Shown: positions 48,390 to 62,057 of the stretch, piece by piece
Numbering within the stretch: position 1 is the first letter of the stretch
Layout: each line of letters starts with the position of its first letter
Source of the DNA: Pteria penguin
Lineage: Eukaryota; Mollusca; Bivalvia; Pterioida; Pteriidae
NCBI GenBank assembly: GCA_035048485.1
Contig: CM068588.1
Span: 25,225,118 to 25,289,117 of the forward strand
Direction: 5' to 3'
DNA length: 64,000 bases
Made by a program: the position numbers and the translations under genes
The notes under the pieces: generated by a model
The model's input: the letters and a program-made list of their open reading frames with translations, nothing else
Told to the model about the DNA's origin: nothing
Databases searched by the model: none

Positions 48390-50955
48390 ACTTACTATGT
48401 GATGATAGAGCGATGTGATGATACACGTACAGCGATGTGATGATACAATTGCGGTGATGCTACAGCAATGTGGTGATACAGCGATGTGCTGAAACAGTGA
48501 TGGTCATGTACATACAGCGATGTGATCAGTGATAAAGTGATGTGATGATACAGTGATGGTGATGAGTTAACCCTACATACAGTGATGCAATGATATGGCG
48601 AATTAATGATGCAATGACGATGATGATACAGCGATGTGCTGATTCAGTGATGGTGAGGATGTAGGGATGGTGATGAGTGAAAAATACGTACAGCGATATG
48701 ATGATACAGTGACGGTGATGATATAGTGATGGTGATGATACAGTGACAGTGATGAGTTAACTCTACATACAGCGATGTAATGATATGGCGAATTGATGAT
48801 ACAATGACGGTGACGAGTGAACCCTACACATAGCAATGTGACGATACAGCGATGTGACGATACAGCGATGTGATGATACAGTGACGGTGATGATGATACA
48901 GTGACGGTGATGATACAGTGACGGTGATGATACAGCAATATGATGATATAGGGATATTGAGAAGTGAACAGTACGTACAGAAATGGTGATGATACAGGGA
49001 TGGCAATAAGTGAAACTTATATTCAGCGATGTGATGATACTTGGATAATGATGGTGAACCCTATATACAGCGCTGTGATGATACAGGGGTAGTGATGAGT
49101 GAATCCTACATACATTGATGTTATGATACAGAGATGGTGATAATACAGGGATGGTGATGGGTGAATCCTACAAACAGCGATGTGATGTCACAGAGATGGT
49201 GATGATACAGGGATGGTGATGAGTGATGATACAGGGGTGGTGACGGATGAAGACTACATACAGCTGTGTGATGATACAGAGTTGGCGGTGATACAGGGGT
49301 GGTGATGGGTGAACCCTACATACAGTGATTCGATGATGCAGAGATGGTGATGATACAGGGGTGGTGATGGATGAATCCTATATAAAGTGATGTGATGATA
49401 CAGATATGATGATAATACAGGGATGGTGATGGGTGAATCCTACTAACAGCGATTTGATGATGCAGAGATGGTGATGATACAGAGATTGTGATGATACAGG
49501 GATGGTGATAGGTGATGATACAGGGATGGTGACGGGTGAAGTCTACATACAGCGATGTGATGATACAGAGATGGTGATGATACAGGGTTGGTGATTAGTA
49601 AATCCTAAATATATCGATGTCATGATACAGAGATGGTGATGATACAAGGATGGTGATGGGTGAACCCTACATACAGCGATGTGATGTCACAGAGATGGTG
49701 ATGATACAGGGATGGTGATGGGTGATGATACAGAGGTGGTGACAGGTGAAGTCTACATACAGCTGTGTGATGATACAGAGTTGGCGGTGATACAGGGATG
49801 ATGATGGGTGAACCCTACATACAGTGATTCGATGATGCAGAGATGGTGATAATACAGAGTTGGTGATGGGTGAACACTATATAACGTGATGTGATGATAC
49901 AGAGATGGTGATAATGCAGGTATGGTGATGGGTGAATCCTACTAACAGCGATTTGATGATGCAGAGATGGTGATGATACAGGGATGGTGATGGGTGATGA
50001 TACAGGGGTGGTGACGGGTGAACCCTACATACAGCAATATGATAATACAGAGATGGTGATGATACAGGGTTGGTGATTAGTAAATCCTAAATATATCGAT
50101 GTCATGATACAGAGATGGTGATGATACAAGGATGGTGATAGGTGAACCCTACATACAGCAATGTGATGTCACAGAGGTGGTGATGATATAGGGATGGTGA
50201 TTGGTGATGATACAGAAGTCGTGACGGGTGAAGTCTACATACAGCTGTGTAATGATACAGAGTTGGTGATAATGCAGGGATGGTGATGGGTGAACCCTAC
50301 TAGCGGGTAACAGCGATTTGATGATGCAGAGATGGTGATAATACAAGGATGGTGATGGGTGATGATACAGGGGTGGTGATGGGTGAACCCTACATACAGT
50401 GATTCGATGATGCAGAGATGGTGATGATACAGAGTTGGTGATGGGTGAACCCTATATTACGTGATGTGATGATACAGAGATGGTGATAATACAGGGATGG
50501 TGATGGGTGATGATACAGGGGTAGTGACGGGTGAACCCTACATACAGCGATGAAATTATACAGAGATGGTGATGATACAGGGTTGGTGATTAGTAAATCC
50601 TAAATATATCGATGTCATGATACAGAGATGGTGATGATACAAGGATGGTGATGGGTGAACCCTACATACAGCGATGTGATGTCACAGAGATGGTGATAAT
50701 ACAGGGATGGTGATGAGTAAGCCCAAAATCTACATACAGCAACCGTGATGAGTGAACGCTATATACAGCGATGTGATGATACAGAGAAGGTGATGATACA
50801 GGGATGGTGATGGGTGATGATACATGGGTGATGACAGGCGAAATCTACATACAGCTGTGTGATAATACAGGAATGGTGATTAGTAAACCCTACATACAGC
50901 GATGTGATAATACAACGATGGTGATGATACAACGATGTGGTGATGCACTGATGGT
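48390..50955. repeat. 2.5-kb GATGATACAG-type satellite with about 0.5-kb higher-order units
   Basis: The base motif is GATGATACAG(A/G)GATGGT (about 15-18 bp), arranged with GGTGAACCCTACATACAGCG joints. Higher-order blocks are marked by CAGC(G/A)ATGTGATGTCACAG at 49175, 49674, 50156 and 50669 (499, 482 and 513 bp apart). A second marker, AATCCTAAATATATCGATGT, at 49601, 50083 and 50596 keeps the same spacing (482, 513). The left third (48390-49000) is more diverged. Many short frames on both strands are repeat shadows. Confidence 0.95.
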
Positions 50956-53195
50956 GTTTCCTTTTCAAACCTCATCATCACAACTTCAACGCGCCTAGAA
51001 ATGAAATACCCTAATAATGCTTAACATTTTAACAAGACAATTCATCTTCCCACTAAACTGATAGCGATCTTTCGCGGCATATGAAAAATTAAAACGTTCA
51101 GTTGAAACGGATTCGAAGACTCTTGGAAAAGGGTGACCAAATTACGTACTTCACTAAACTGTTTACAAAATACAAAATTTAATTGCTAGTTCAGTACTTT
51201 GTTGTAAAATCTGTCTAACCGAAAGTAAGAAATGAAATTACATTTGATTGAATTTGATTTTTCTATTTGATGGTGTCAGCGTAGAAGTGTATAGCATGAT
51301 TTACAATCAGGATGCTACTGTTCCATATTTCAACTCTATTATTGCAATAAGGTGCTTCCTTGATCCTATTTCAGCATTATCATTTCCGACGTAGAATCCA
51401 AACACAGTAAATTGATACAGATGCATCCTTTAACAAATGAAGTTCACCACAGAACAGAGTGCATCAGCTAACAAACAGTTTGTGAGCAATTGTAACTTCA
51501 GTTTAACATATTTATTACTTCAATTTGAATATACAGGTTTGTAACTTCATTTTCTTGTATAGTTTCTGAAATCTAGGTTTATGGTCTTTGGGAGCGAAGT
51601 GGTCTTTGGGAACGCAAGTTCAATAGTGCACATTAGACAAATTTCTCGATTTTACCTAATGAAGCAATGTTTAGATGTCTTATTTTGACTTCGTTACCAA
51701 ATGAATTAATAGAGAGTTGAATTTCTTGATAACGATATATTACCCCAATAATAATTAGCATGGCAGTTATCGCTCGTAGAACTTCATCAGTACAAATTCT
51801 TTAATCGTTCCTTAAGTCCACTACGCGAGATTCCCATTACAAGATTAGAACTTTTTATCAGATCTTGTATTTAATCTTAGAATAACAGGCTCACCTGTTC
51901 GATTTTCTGATTTCAGTATTGGTTTTAGTTACATCTATACACGGTATCGAATACCTCAGTGCATACTTTCAGAGAGAGTATTGGAGCGAACACAGATAAT
52001 GCATTACATCTCAATTATAAATGATGCGACAAGTTTCCTTGAAATTATGGCGGTAGATACAATCTTAAGCTTCTCTATCGATGCATGCAATTAAGGTAAA
52101 AACGGACAGGTTTTACGGGTAACAATTATTTTGTATGTTCGATATCGCCGTTACTGATTTTTAACAGGTGCTCGAAACCCCACTGTAGGGTGCAGTGTAT
52201 AACCAAGACGCTCTTGATATGTGACAATAACAATACATTTCAGTACTTTTCAAAAAAGGATTCGCGGGTTTTTTTTTAAATTTAACATTCTATTTGTATC
52301 ATGGTTCCACAGAAAATGTAATTATTATAATTCACAATGAAGCCACATAGCAAGACCAAAATTCATGCATTCATTTTCTAATGTTAACCCATACAAGAAC
52401 AAATATTTCATTTTTGATTTCGTACACCAGATGAACATTTCCGTAAATTCGGTTTCTTCACTGCAAGTTAATATATAACTGATAAGATATCTTAATCAAA
52501 GGAAAACCATGACTCGAGTACTTAATAGATTGAAATATGTACAAAGAGTTGTAATTAAATCTTATATGATCAACAGAATACATATACAAAATAAATTCGT
52601 CTAAGGATTGCCTTATTTATCATTACAACCTTTTTGTAACAAAACAACAACCCTACTTTAATATTAGCTATAGGCGAATATTTCTTTGATGTTTTGTAGT
52701 AATTATTCTTAAATTCAAGATTTTCTCCTTGATATTTCAGAATGGACGTTCGAGGTTTGTAATAAATGAAGATTCAAGACCTTAATCTTCTTTGATTTTT
52801 GATACAATATTGACAGGTGCCCGAAAGAAATAATACCCATAATTCCATTGGTAATTACTTCAAAGACTGATATGCAGAACTGCCTCATATAGAACACGAC
52901 TTCTCCTTTGTAATTAATGATAGAGTTGATGTCATCAATCGAACACGCGTCCAATAACGTAGTCACGTGATCAGTGCTGATGAGAGTGTATGAGGTGGGC
53001 TGCGTTGTAAAATATACTAAAGTACATTTAGAATGCATGGTAAATGATAGAGTCGGCAAGAAACCAACCTTAACTAAAGCCTTTACTTCCAAACACGGTA
53101 AGAGTTTCCGTACTACTATAGAAAACTGAAATGTCTTGATGTATGTACTAAACTAGTTTAAATCAATATTTAAAAGATGAAGTGTAATGGTGGAG
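50956..53195. other. No supported feature
   Basis: AT-rich spacer between two satellite arrays. A 125-codon minus-strand open frame (52715-53092, starting MEVKALVKVGF) has mixed composition and could be a coding fragment, but no domain or splice sites were recognised. A 22-bp duplication (TGGTCTTTGGGA(G/A)CG) is at about 51580. Confidence 0.4.
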
Positions 53196-53395
53196 TCTAC
53201 AATATATTAAACTATACTAATAAAGTCTGACTACAATATATGGTGTGTTCCTCACAATATATTAAACTATACTAATAAAGTTTGACTACAATATATGATG
53301 TGTCAGTCACAATATACTAAACTATACTAATAAAGTATCATTACAGTACACGATATGTCAAAGTCACAATTCATTAAACTATACTAAAATTTGTA
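53196..53395. repeat. 55-bp tandem repeat, about 3.5 copies
   Basis: AATATATTAAACTATACTAA plus TAAAGTCTGACTACAATATATG(G/A)TGTGT recurs at 53201, 53256, 53311 and 53368. The last copy is the most diverged. Confidence 0.88.
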
Positions 53396-53929
53396 TCTAG
53401 ACTACAAAATAATTTAGATAAACGTAAACACGCTACCAAAAGATATATAATGGTAAACAAAAAGTATTCATAGTTTTTGTTCCGCTTTGCAGGCGCTATT
53501 TTAAATATTAATATTGAAGAGAAATTGAATACACAGGGAAAATAAGTCACATAGCTATGAAAATACAATATTTCTTTTGAACCCAACATCCAGATAGATT
53601 AAGTTCTCAATTTTTAATGTATTCACGCTCTTCTTCACATAACATTATAAACTACCCAAAGAGAATGTATATGAACAGAGTTGTGCGATATATTTGAATT
53701 ATAGATACATAGTAATTACTTCCCCTATATCAGTTTCTAAACGTTGTCCAAATGGGTGAATCAGGCCGAGCTGTTCGTTTGATATGCATAAGGTAATTGG
53801 CAAAACATTGGTACTGGATTTGGTTTTAAAGTGATAGGATGTATGAAGCTCATGTTTAGAAGAGATCAGATGGCATCATCACCATTATAGTAGGAAAATA
53901 AATACATTATAGTATGAGTATAGTATGAA

Positions 53930-56900
53930 AGTGGTACATTGTGGTGATAACCACATTGATAAAGAACCAGGAGTCCATTAATGTCAACCGTGGAACGTTG
54001 TCATCGTTACTACAGTAACATAGCACCAGGAGTCCATAAATGTTCACCATGGAACGCAGTTTTCTCTACCACAGTTAATGTCTTGCGGTAATTTGTTGTA
54101 ATTACCACAGTGACATAGCACCAGTGTTCACTGTGGTATGTTACCATTGTGACAAAGCTCTAAGAGTCAATGAAAATCTACCGAGGTACCAGGGGTCCAC
54201 CATGACTGCTCACGGTAGTACGTTGTTGTGGTAACCAAGTGACATAGCACCAGGGGTCCACCATGACTGCTCACGGTAGTACGTTGTTGTGGTAACCCCG
54301 GTGACATAGCACCAGGGGTCCACCATGACTGCTCACGGTAGTACGTTGTTGTGGTAACCACAGTGACATAGCACCAGGAGTCCACCATGACTGCTCACGA
54401 TAGTACGTTGTTGTGGTAACCAAGTGACATAGCACCAGGGGTCCACCATGACTGCTCACGGTAGTACGTTGTTGTGGTAACCAAGTGACTTAGCACCAGG
54501 GGTCCACCATGACTGCTCACGGTAGTACGTTGTTGTGGTAACCAAGTGACATAGCACCAGGGGTCCACCATGACTGCTCACGGTAGTACGTTGTTGTGGT
54601 AACCCCGGTGACATAGCACCAGGGGTCCACCATGACTGCTCACGGTAGTACGTTGTTGTGGTAACCCTGGTGACATAGCACCAGGGGTCCACCATGACTG
54701 CTCACGGTAGTACGTTGTTGTGGTAACCACAGTGACATAGCACCAGGGGTCCATCATGACTGCTCACGGTAGTACGTTGTTGTAGTAACCACAGTGACAT
54801 AGCACCAGGAGTCCACCATGACTGCTCATGGTAGTACGTTGTTGTGGTAACCAAGTGACTTAGCACCAGGGGTCCACCATGACTGCTCACGGTAGTACGT
54901 TGTTGTGGTAACCACAGTGACATAGCACCAGGAGTTCACCATGACTGCTCACGGTAGTACGTTGTTGTGGTAACCACAGTGACATAGCACCAGGAGTCCA
55001 CCATGACTGCTCACGATAGTACGTTGTTGTGGTAACCACAGTGACATAGCACCAGGAGTCCACCATGACTGCTCACGGTAGTACGTTGTTGTAGTAACCC
55101 CGGTGACATAGCACCAGGAGTCCACCATGACTGCTCACGGTAGTACGTTGTTGTGGTAACCAAGTGACATAGCACCAGCAGTCCACCATGACTGCTCACG
55201 GTAGTACGTTGTTGTGGTAACCCCGGTGACATAGCACCAGGAGTCCACCATGACTGCTCACGGTAGTACGTTGTTGTGGTAACCAAGTGACATAGCACCA
55301 GGGGTCCACCATGACTGCTCACGGTAGTACGTTGTTGTGGTAACCCCGGTGACATAGCACCAGGGGTCCACCATGACTGCTCACGGTAGTACGTTGTTGT
55401 GGTAACCACAGTGACATAGCACCAGGAGTCCACCATGACTGCTCACGATAGTACGTTGTTGTGGTAACCAAGTGACATAGCACCAGGGGTCCACCATGAC
55501 TGCTCACGGTAGTACGTTGTTGTGGTAACCCCGGTGACATAGCACCAGGGGTCCACCATGACTGCTCACGGTAGTACGTTGTTGTGGTAACCAAGTGACT
55601 TAGCACCAGGGGTCCACCATGACTGCTCACGGTAGTACGTTGTTGTGGTAACCAAGTGACATAGCACCAGGGGTCCACCATGACTGCTCACGGTAGTACG
55701 TTGTTGTGGTAAACACAGTGACATAGCACCAGGAGTCCACCATGACTGCTCACGGTAGTACGTTGTTGTGGTAACCACAGTGACATAGCACCAGGAGTCC
55801 ACCATGACTGCTCACGGTAGTACGTTGTTGTGGTAACCAAGTGACTTAGCACCAGGGGTCCACCATGACTGCTCACGGTAGTACGTTGTTGTGGTAACCA
55901 CAGTGACATAGCACCAGGAGTTCACCATGACTGCTCACGGTAGTACGTTGTTGTGGTAACCACAGTGACTTAGCACCAGGAGTCCACCATGACTGCTCAC
56001 GGTAGTACGTTGTTGTGGTAACCAAGTGACTTAGCACCAGGGGTCCACCATGACTGCTCACGGTAGTACGTTGTGGTGGTAACCACAGTGACATAGCACC
56101 AGGAGTCCACCATGACTGCTCACGGTAGTGCGTTGTTGTGGTAACCCCGGTGACATAGCACCAGGAGTCCACCATGGCTGCTCACGGTAGTACGTTGTTG
56201 TGGTAACCCTGGTGACATAGCACCAGGAGTCCACCATGGCTGCTCACGGTAGTACGTTGTTGTGGTAACCACAGTGACATAGCACCAGGGGTCCACCATG
56301 ACTGCTCACGGTAGTACGTTGTTGTGGTAACCACAGTGACATAGCACCAGGGGTCCACCATGACTGCTCACGGTAGTACGTTGTTGTGGTAACCACAGTG
56401 ACATAGCACCAGCAGTCCACCATGACTGCTCACGGTAGTACGTTGTTGTGGTAACCAAGTTCACCATGACTGCTCACGGTAGTACGTTGTTGTGGTAACC
56501 ACAGTGACTTAGCACCAGGAGTCCACCATGACTGCTCACGGTAGTACGTTGTTGTGGTAACCAAGTGACTTAGCACCAGGTGTCCACCATGACTGCTCAC
56601 GGTAGTTCGTTGGTGTGGTAACCACAGTGACATAGCACCAGGAGTCCACCATGACTGCTCACGGTAGTGCGTTGTTGTGGTAACCCCGGTGACATAGCAC
56701 CAGGAGTCCACCATGGCTGCTCACGGTAGTACGTTGTTGTGGTAACCCTGGTGACATGGCACCAGGAGTCCACCATGGCTGCTCACGGTAGTACGTTGTT
56801 GTGGTAACCACAGTGACATAGCACCAGGGGTCCACCATGACTGCTCACGGTAGTACGTTGTTGTGGTAACCACAGTGACATAGCACCAGGGGTCCACCAT

Positions 56901-57110
56901 GACTGCTCACGGTAGTACGTTGTTGTGGTAACCACAGTGACATAGCACCAGCAGTCCACCATGACTGCTCACGGTAGTACGTTGTTGTGGTAACCACAGT
57001 GACATGGCACCAAAGGTACATCATGACTGCTCACGGTAGTACGTTGTTGTGGTAACCACAGTGACATAGCACCAGGGGTCCACCATGACTGCTCATGGTA
57101 GTACGTTGCC
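53930..57110. repeat. 61/62-bp satellite array of about 47 units, with nested higher-order repeats
   Basis: The unit is ACCATGACTGCTCACGGTAG plus TACGTTGTTGTGGTAACC plus a variable joint (ACAG, CCGG, CTGG or AAG) plus TGACATAGCACCAGGGGTCC. It is 62 bp, or 61 with the AAG joint. From 54183 to 57105 there are 47 joints. Degenerate ancestral-looking units occupy 53930-54180 and the last unit decays after 57100. Joint types and private changes (CACGATAG, CCATGGCTG, TAGTGCG, GAGTTCACC) show block duplications. 62 is not a multiple of three, and the many minus-strand frames (up to 141 codons) are not genes. Confidence 0.97.
55921..56998. repeat. 539-bp higher-order duplication within the 62-bp array
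   Basis: Copy 1 spans 55921-56459 and copy 2 spans 56460-56998. Markers occur in the same order exactly 539 bp apart: TTCACCATGAC (55921/56460) and AGCAGTCCACC (56411/56950), with TAGTGCG and CCATGGCTG between them. The junction is visible as AACCAAG|TTCACC at 56459/56460, where the joint and CATAGCACCAGG are missing. The copies differ at a few bases, so the event is young. Confidence 0.93.
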
Positions 57111-58024
57111 GTAAGAAAACAATGACTTAACATAACATACTTTTGTACTCCATCATCACTTTATCATTACCCTGTAAAGGGTCAGAATATACAAGTGTAT
57201 AGGCGATTTAGTAATATCCTGAATTAATTTCCATTTACTTGCGGTTAACCATAAGTAAGTTTTAAACCTATATCAATTCACAGTCAAAAAGTAAGATTTC
57301 TGGTAAGTTAAACGCAATAATCAATACTGAAATTATTTGTGATGAAAAGAGAACAGAAAACGTAAACCTTAAAACGATTCGACTGGATAAGAACAAAATA
57401 ACACCTACGATAATATGAGCGAATGTATCAATTTCTAAGTATTGAATGATAGTGCAGTGGTAAAATACCGCACATCAAACTGTAAAGCATTCAACACCGT
57501 AAATATTTCATATTCAGAGTCCCATTAAGATCATGTTAAGCCGGTTATTATAGATGTCAATCTCGCACAATATTCGTGCATGATTTGCTTATCTCATGGT
57601 GTGAACACTGAATCTTGCGAAACATTCAAACTTTCCGAAATCCAATATTGGCGTTTGGACCTTGATTGTTCCGTGGAAATTTACTGCCCTTGTAATAGAG
57701 TCTGCAATTGAGAAACTCGGAAATTATTGTTCTCTTGTGTGCAGTTTCAAATCATTTTCCGCGATAAAAGCAGTAAATAATACCAATCCAATTACAGAAA
57801 TTTCTACTGATTCTGTCACATGCAAGTGTCTTTTTCTCATTGGTAGACTTCATTACATCTAAAATGATGTAGAATATTATACTATGAGTTATTATACATA
57901 TACACGAAATAATTATAAGTTATTACCTATAAATAAAATTATAAATCGAAAGAAATTATTGAGAGTTTTTATTGTCCTAAGGGGCTAATACAACTGCTGT
58001 GGAATCGAATGTTTTTGTGCTTAC
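57111..58024. other. No supported feature
   Basis: AT-rich sequence. A 66-codon plus-strand frame at 57662-57862 has no support. Confidence 0.5.
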
Positions 58025-58250
58025 CTTTTGTGCTTGACATTTGTACTTGCTTTTATTTTTGTCTATTTATTTGTATTTGTGCTAGCCTATTTATTTATTT
58101 GTGTTTGTGCTAGCCTATTTATTTGTGTTTGTGCTAGCCTATTCATTTGTGTTTATGCTAGCCTTTTCATTTGTGTTTGTGCTGGTTTATTTATTTGTAT
58201 TTGTGCTTGCCTATTTATCGGTGTTTGTGCTTGCCCATTTATCTGTGTTG
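58025..58250. repeat. 24-bp minisatellite, about nine copies
   Basis: The unit CTAGCCTATTTATTTGTGTT plus TGTG repeats with C/T and A/T variants. As 24 is divisible by three, the plus-strand frames give CASLFICV-type and AYLFVFVL-type hydrophobic repeats, which only look like membrane segments. Confidence 0.9.
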
Positions 58251-58560
58251 GGGATACCCGACGGGAGAATGGTTAGACAAATATATGTCAGATCTCTTTT
58301 TTTTTTCTATCTACTACAACATGTCTATATTTCAGCCAAAATTGTACCACTTTTACATTTTTTCATTGTGCTTTCTCATTGACATGTTCTACTTCTTCGT
58401 GTCTTTGCTCTTTCTCCAACGATATAATATATAAAGGCAAAACTTCAGAAATGAACGGAACAATATTCCATTAAATAACAGGTGCTATTCCTAATTATTT
58501 TCTGTATAATCATATTTTGTTTAATTTTTAAATGCACGTCCTTTGATTGTTCTGCTGTTA

Positions 58561-58660
58561 CAGTGAGTGGGAAGGTGGGCCCGTAAACCGGTTAACCACA
58601 CCATTTGTTTGGCTTTTGTCAAATTAAATGACCGTCCTAAGTCGGTATCGTAATTGCACT
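58561..58660 (+). repeat. Dispersed repeat fragment, also found at 62.5 kb and 32.0 kb
   Basis: GTGAGTGGGAAGGTGGGC followed by 'aaaccggttaaccacacca' recurs inverted at about 62530-62580 (GTGACTGGGAAGGTGGGCTC and 'aaaccggctaaccatacca' on the minus strand). CCGTCCTAAGTCGGTA at 58632 recurs inverted at 32033-32048. These are probably parts of one old dispersed element. Confidence 0.6.
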
Positions 58661-58849
58661 ACAATCAAATATTTTTGTAATGTGTTATATGTTCTAGTAT
58701 ATTATTTATATTCATGTATTGTATAGCTCCGTGGTGACTTCTGCCACATAACTGAGCCAGTAACTCCTCTTTTTTCTTCACATATTCACGTCACTATGTA
58801 CAAGATTCTTGCACTTAAATGCTTGAGGCGTTAGACTTCCTAAGTTTGC

Positions 58850-59062
58850 AACGTGCAACATATCCACCCCGTGCGGGATCTTTTGTCTGCCAACGTTTAC
58901 TGTGTCATGGGGCTTCGTTTTATTGCCTCGTCCAAAGGACGGAAAGAGGGACAGAAACTGATAAATCACCTTAGAATAGTCCTTGCCGATAGACGAAATC
59001 GAGCCCGAGCCCTCAGGTTTCAAATTCCATTGGATACCACCGGACCAACATGCCCCAGTATA
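58850..59062 (-). mobile_element. Family-A SINE, minus strand
   Basis: Read on the minus strand: B-box-like GGGCTCGATTTCG, then 'ctttggacgaggcaataaaa', 'gccccatgacacag' and 'ggcagacaaaagatcccgca', matching the body of the 7.7- and 35.1-kb copies in order. The A box (GGTCCGGTGGTATCC) is less clear. An 81-codon minus and a 75-codon plus frame over it are shadows. Confidence 0.65.
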
Positions 59063-61647
59063 TTACCATATAGATCATAATCGTAATGAAACACATGTAA
59101 TAAATCTTTAAAACAATTATAGCCGTCATAGCGATTTGCAATGTTGTCATTTTGCCACTGGTGTGATAACAATTCCCGAGAATGGAAATTCTACATTTCA
59201 GCATATTGTGTCCACTGTAATCTCTAATCAAATTTCAAAGCTGAATTTGTCTTCAAACGTAACTAACACTCAAACTATTATGGAGAAAGGAACTCTATTA
59301 CGGGCCTTACCTTAACATTTCATGGGAAATTGTGCCCTAATCCTGGTTCTTTCGGGACTCCTACATATTAAAATCAATAAAGACAAACATAGCACGGTTG
59401 GCTTTTTATTATATAACTCTATCTTTTATAATTAATTCATATTTCATAATTAAATCTATGTTTTATATTTTCATCACATATTTACTTTTTCCTGCTCTCT
59501 AAAAAAACTTTATATATAGATTTTTAAGATATATATATATATTGTCATTACCATTGATCCTTCTAAGTTGTTACAGCAACTACATATAATCCACTATTTT
59601 TATGATGTCAGATACGTTCATATCTTTTATTATTATCATTATTATATTATCTGCCATTGAGATCCAGATTTCTTTCTGTATTGGGATTGAATTTTATTAG
59701 CCCTCGGATCCCTAGATAACACTGAATATGGTATTCAGGCCGGTTTATAAGTTTGCAACAAAGTACATCATTTTCTTAAAGTATTCATGCAGGTATGTAA
59801 AGGTGAAATAGTGAATCGTGCATGTAGATGTCTTATCGCATAGGTCTTGTTGAAGTCAACTTTCGTTCCCTCTCCAGAATCAATATTTTTTAAAACACTT
59901 TCAAAAATCGTTACATAAATATTTATCGTAATATGACACAACAAAGGTGATATTTTCCTCTTCGAACTAAGATGTTTCAAATCACATAATATTTATGGAT
60001 ACTTAAACGTCCCCGAGGAAACTTATTAATTAATTAATGTAAAAGGATGTATGTAAAGTATTTCTTCAGCTACAGTCTTTTCAGCTGATTATTGGTCTTT
60101 TGTCGCTGCATGGATATAGGGACCGCTACTCTAGTTTATTAACTTAATGCTGTTACGATACTATGAAGTCACCCAACATAATAAACCTCGTGAGAAATCA
60201 GAACATTGTTGCACCATAACCAGTGCGGTAATTAGATAGACCAAATCCCTGAGAACGTTAATAGCAATATAGGAAGTGATATTCTCTCCCCGAATCTCAG
60301 ACTAACCGTGTGCGTATTAACTTGCAATGTGACTACAGCAGCGGGAATATGGGCTAAATCAGCAAACAGGAAACTGCAAATAACGTTTGAAAATTATACA
60401 AATGGTTAAAGAACTCTAATTCAATACAGTAATACAAAATGTAAAATACGAATGTAGCTGGTGCCAAGTCATTCCACAATATACTACGATAGACTTTATA
60501 TAGACCTCTGTATATCTGAAGTGAGACATGGAGCCACTTGTTTGAAACATTAAACACTGGTTAAGCTAACCAGTGGTTAAAGTTTCAGAGACAATTAATT
60601 TAATTTATAGGATTTTTGTATAAAAATCTAAATCACTTTACAAAGCTCGTTTCATATGCTACAAATCATTAGACAGACTATGATTTAAAGTCTTCTCATT
60701 TCAAAGCTATAGTCAGATGAAATTTAACCATTGCTTATAAAGTTTCGATCAACTGGTCATAAATATTTCATGGGAAGAGCAATGTGAACTCTAAATACTG
60801 TAATGTCAAATGATAAATTTGAAATGAAATCATCTGAGTTTTTACAGCGATGCCCCACTCAACAATGTCGTAGGGATGCAATTTATTGACTCTCAGAGAG
60901 CACAGGTGATCTCAGGTGCCCAGGAAGAAATGAAGAATCTTTATGAGACAAAAGAAAAAAAAAACTAACTGGGACGAATGGATGAATAAAAGAATGATAG
61001 TAGGAGAATGAAAATGGACTCCACAGTCTCTGATTCGCAATAATATGATATGTCTTACTTGACGGAAAGCTATTCTGCCCCGTCGATCCTTATTACGATA
61101 AAGCTATCCATCATTCGCTTTACTTAACACCGAAATTGTTTATTAAATTGATTTTACCACTCAAGGAAATATCAGTGTACAAGGAAAACTACTTAAGACG
61201 ATAATGTGTTTTGGGAGAAATACGGATCTGCTAAATCATTTCATCGCTTTCGTTCCTGTTCAAAATGTTCTGATATATCCGAAATTATGGTTTAGCATGA
61301 AAACGATCTTCTTCGAAGATAAATGCTTTATATGCCCTAATATATGAAAAAAAAAATTTTTTTTTAAAAAACCCCAAAACTTCATTGCATATTATAATAT
61401 ACCTAAAACTTCAAACGAATCATATATATAAATACTGTTTTTAAAAATAAATATATTTTTGCCGAATTTATGTGATCTTGTCGTCTTTCTTTTGACACCC
61501 GAAAAAGAATTTATCAATAACTTGAAAATTTTCAATTCTCGTATCCTGTAAACGTATCATATATTAAGTTACATATATGCTACACCTCGAACATAAAATA
61601 CAAAGATTTATTTTCTAAGTTAATCGAATAAATTGTCAACTTTTCAT
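59063..61647. other. No supported feature
   Basis: AT-rich sequence with simple tracts only: TA run at 59529-59542 and a poly-A/poly-T palindrome at 61347-61370. No open frame with support. Confidence 0.5.
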
Positions 61648-62057
61648 ATTGTATAATGAAGAATAATATAGACTCAATGTTCACAGATATTGTATAATGA
61701 AGAATAATATAGACTCAATGTTCACAGATGTTGTATAATGAAGAATAATATAGACTCAATGTTCACAGATATTGTATAATGAAGAATTATATAGACTCAA
61801 TGTTCACAGATATTGTATAATGAAGAATAATATAGACTCAATATTCACAGATAGTGTAAAATGAAGAATAATATAGACTCAATGTTCACAGATATTGTAT
61901 AATGAAGAATAATATAGACTCAATATTCACAGATGTTGTATAATGAAGAATAATATAGACTCAATGTTCACAGATATTGTGTAATGAAGAATAATATAGA
62001 CTCAATTTTCACAGATGTTGTATAATAAAGAAAAATAAAGACACAATGTTCACAGAT
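61648..62057. repeat. 41-bp minisatellite, exactly ten units without indels
   Basis: ATTGTATAATGAAGAATAAT plus ATAGACTCAATGTTCACAGAT repeats at 61648, 61689, 61730, 61771, 61812, 61853, 61894, 61935, 61976 and 62017. All units are 41 bp. The last carries several substitutions, and a decayed start of an eleventh (ATTTTATAATG) follows. Confidence 0.97.

Noticed and set aside
52715..53092. 125-codon minus-strand open frame starting MEVKALVKVGF
   Set aside because: Looks protein-like but matches no family I know and has no splice or promoter signal.
55011..55436. 141-codon minus-strand frame with QQRTTVSSHGGPLVLCH repeats
   Set aside because: Translation of the 62-bp satellite; the frame shifts from unit to unit because the unit is not a multiple of three.
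48390..57110. CRISPR-like array
   Set aside because: Units are contiguous and similar throughout with no unique spacers, and the context is eukaryotic.
58028..58276. Hydrophobic frames resembling membrane segments
   Set aside because: They are translations of the 24-bp minisatellite in two frames.
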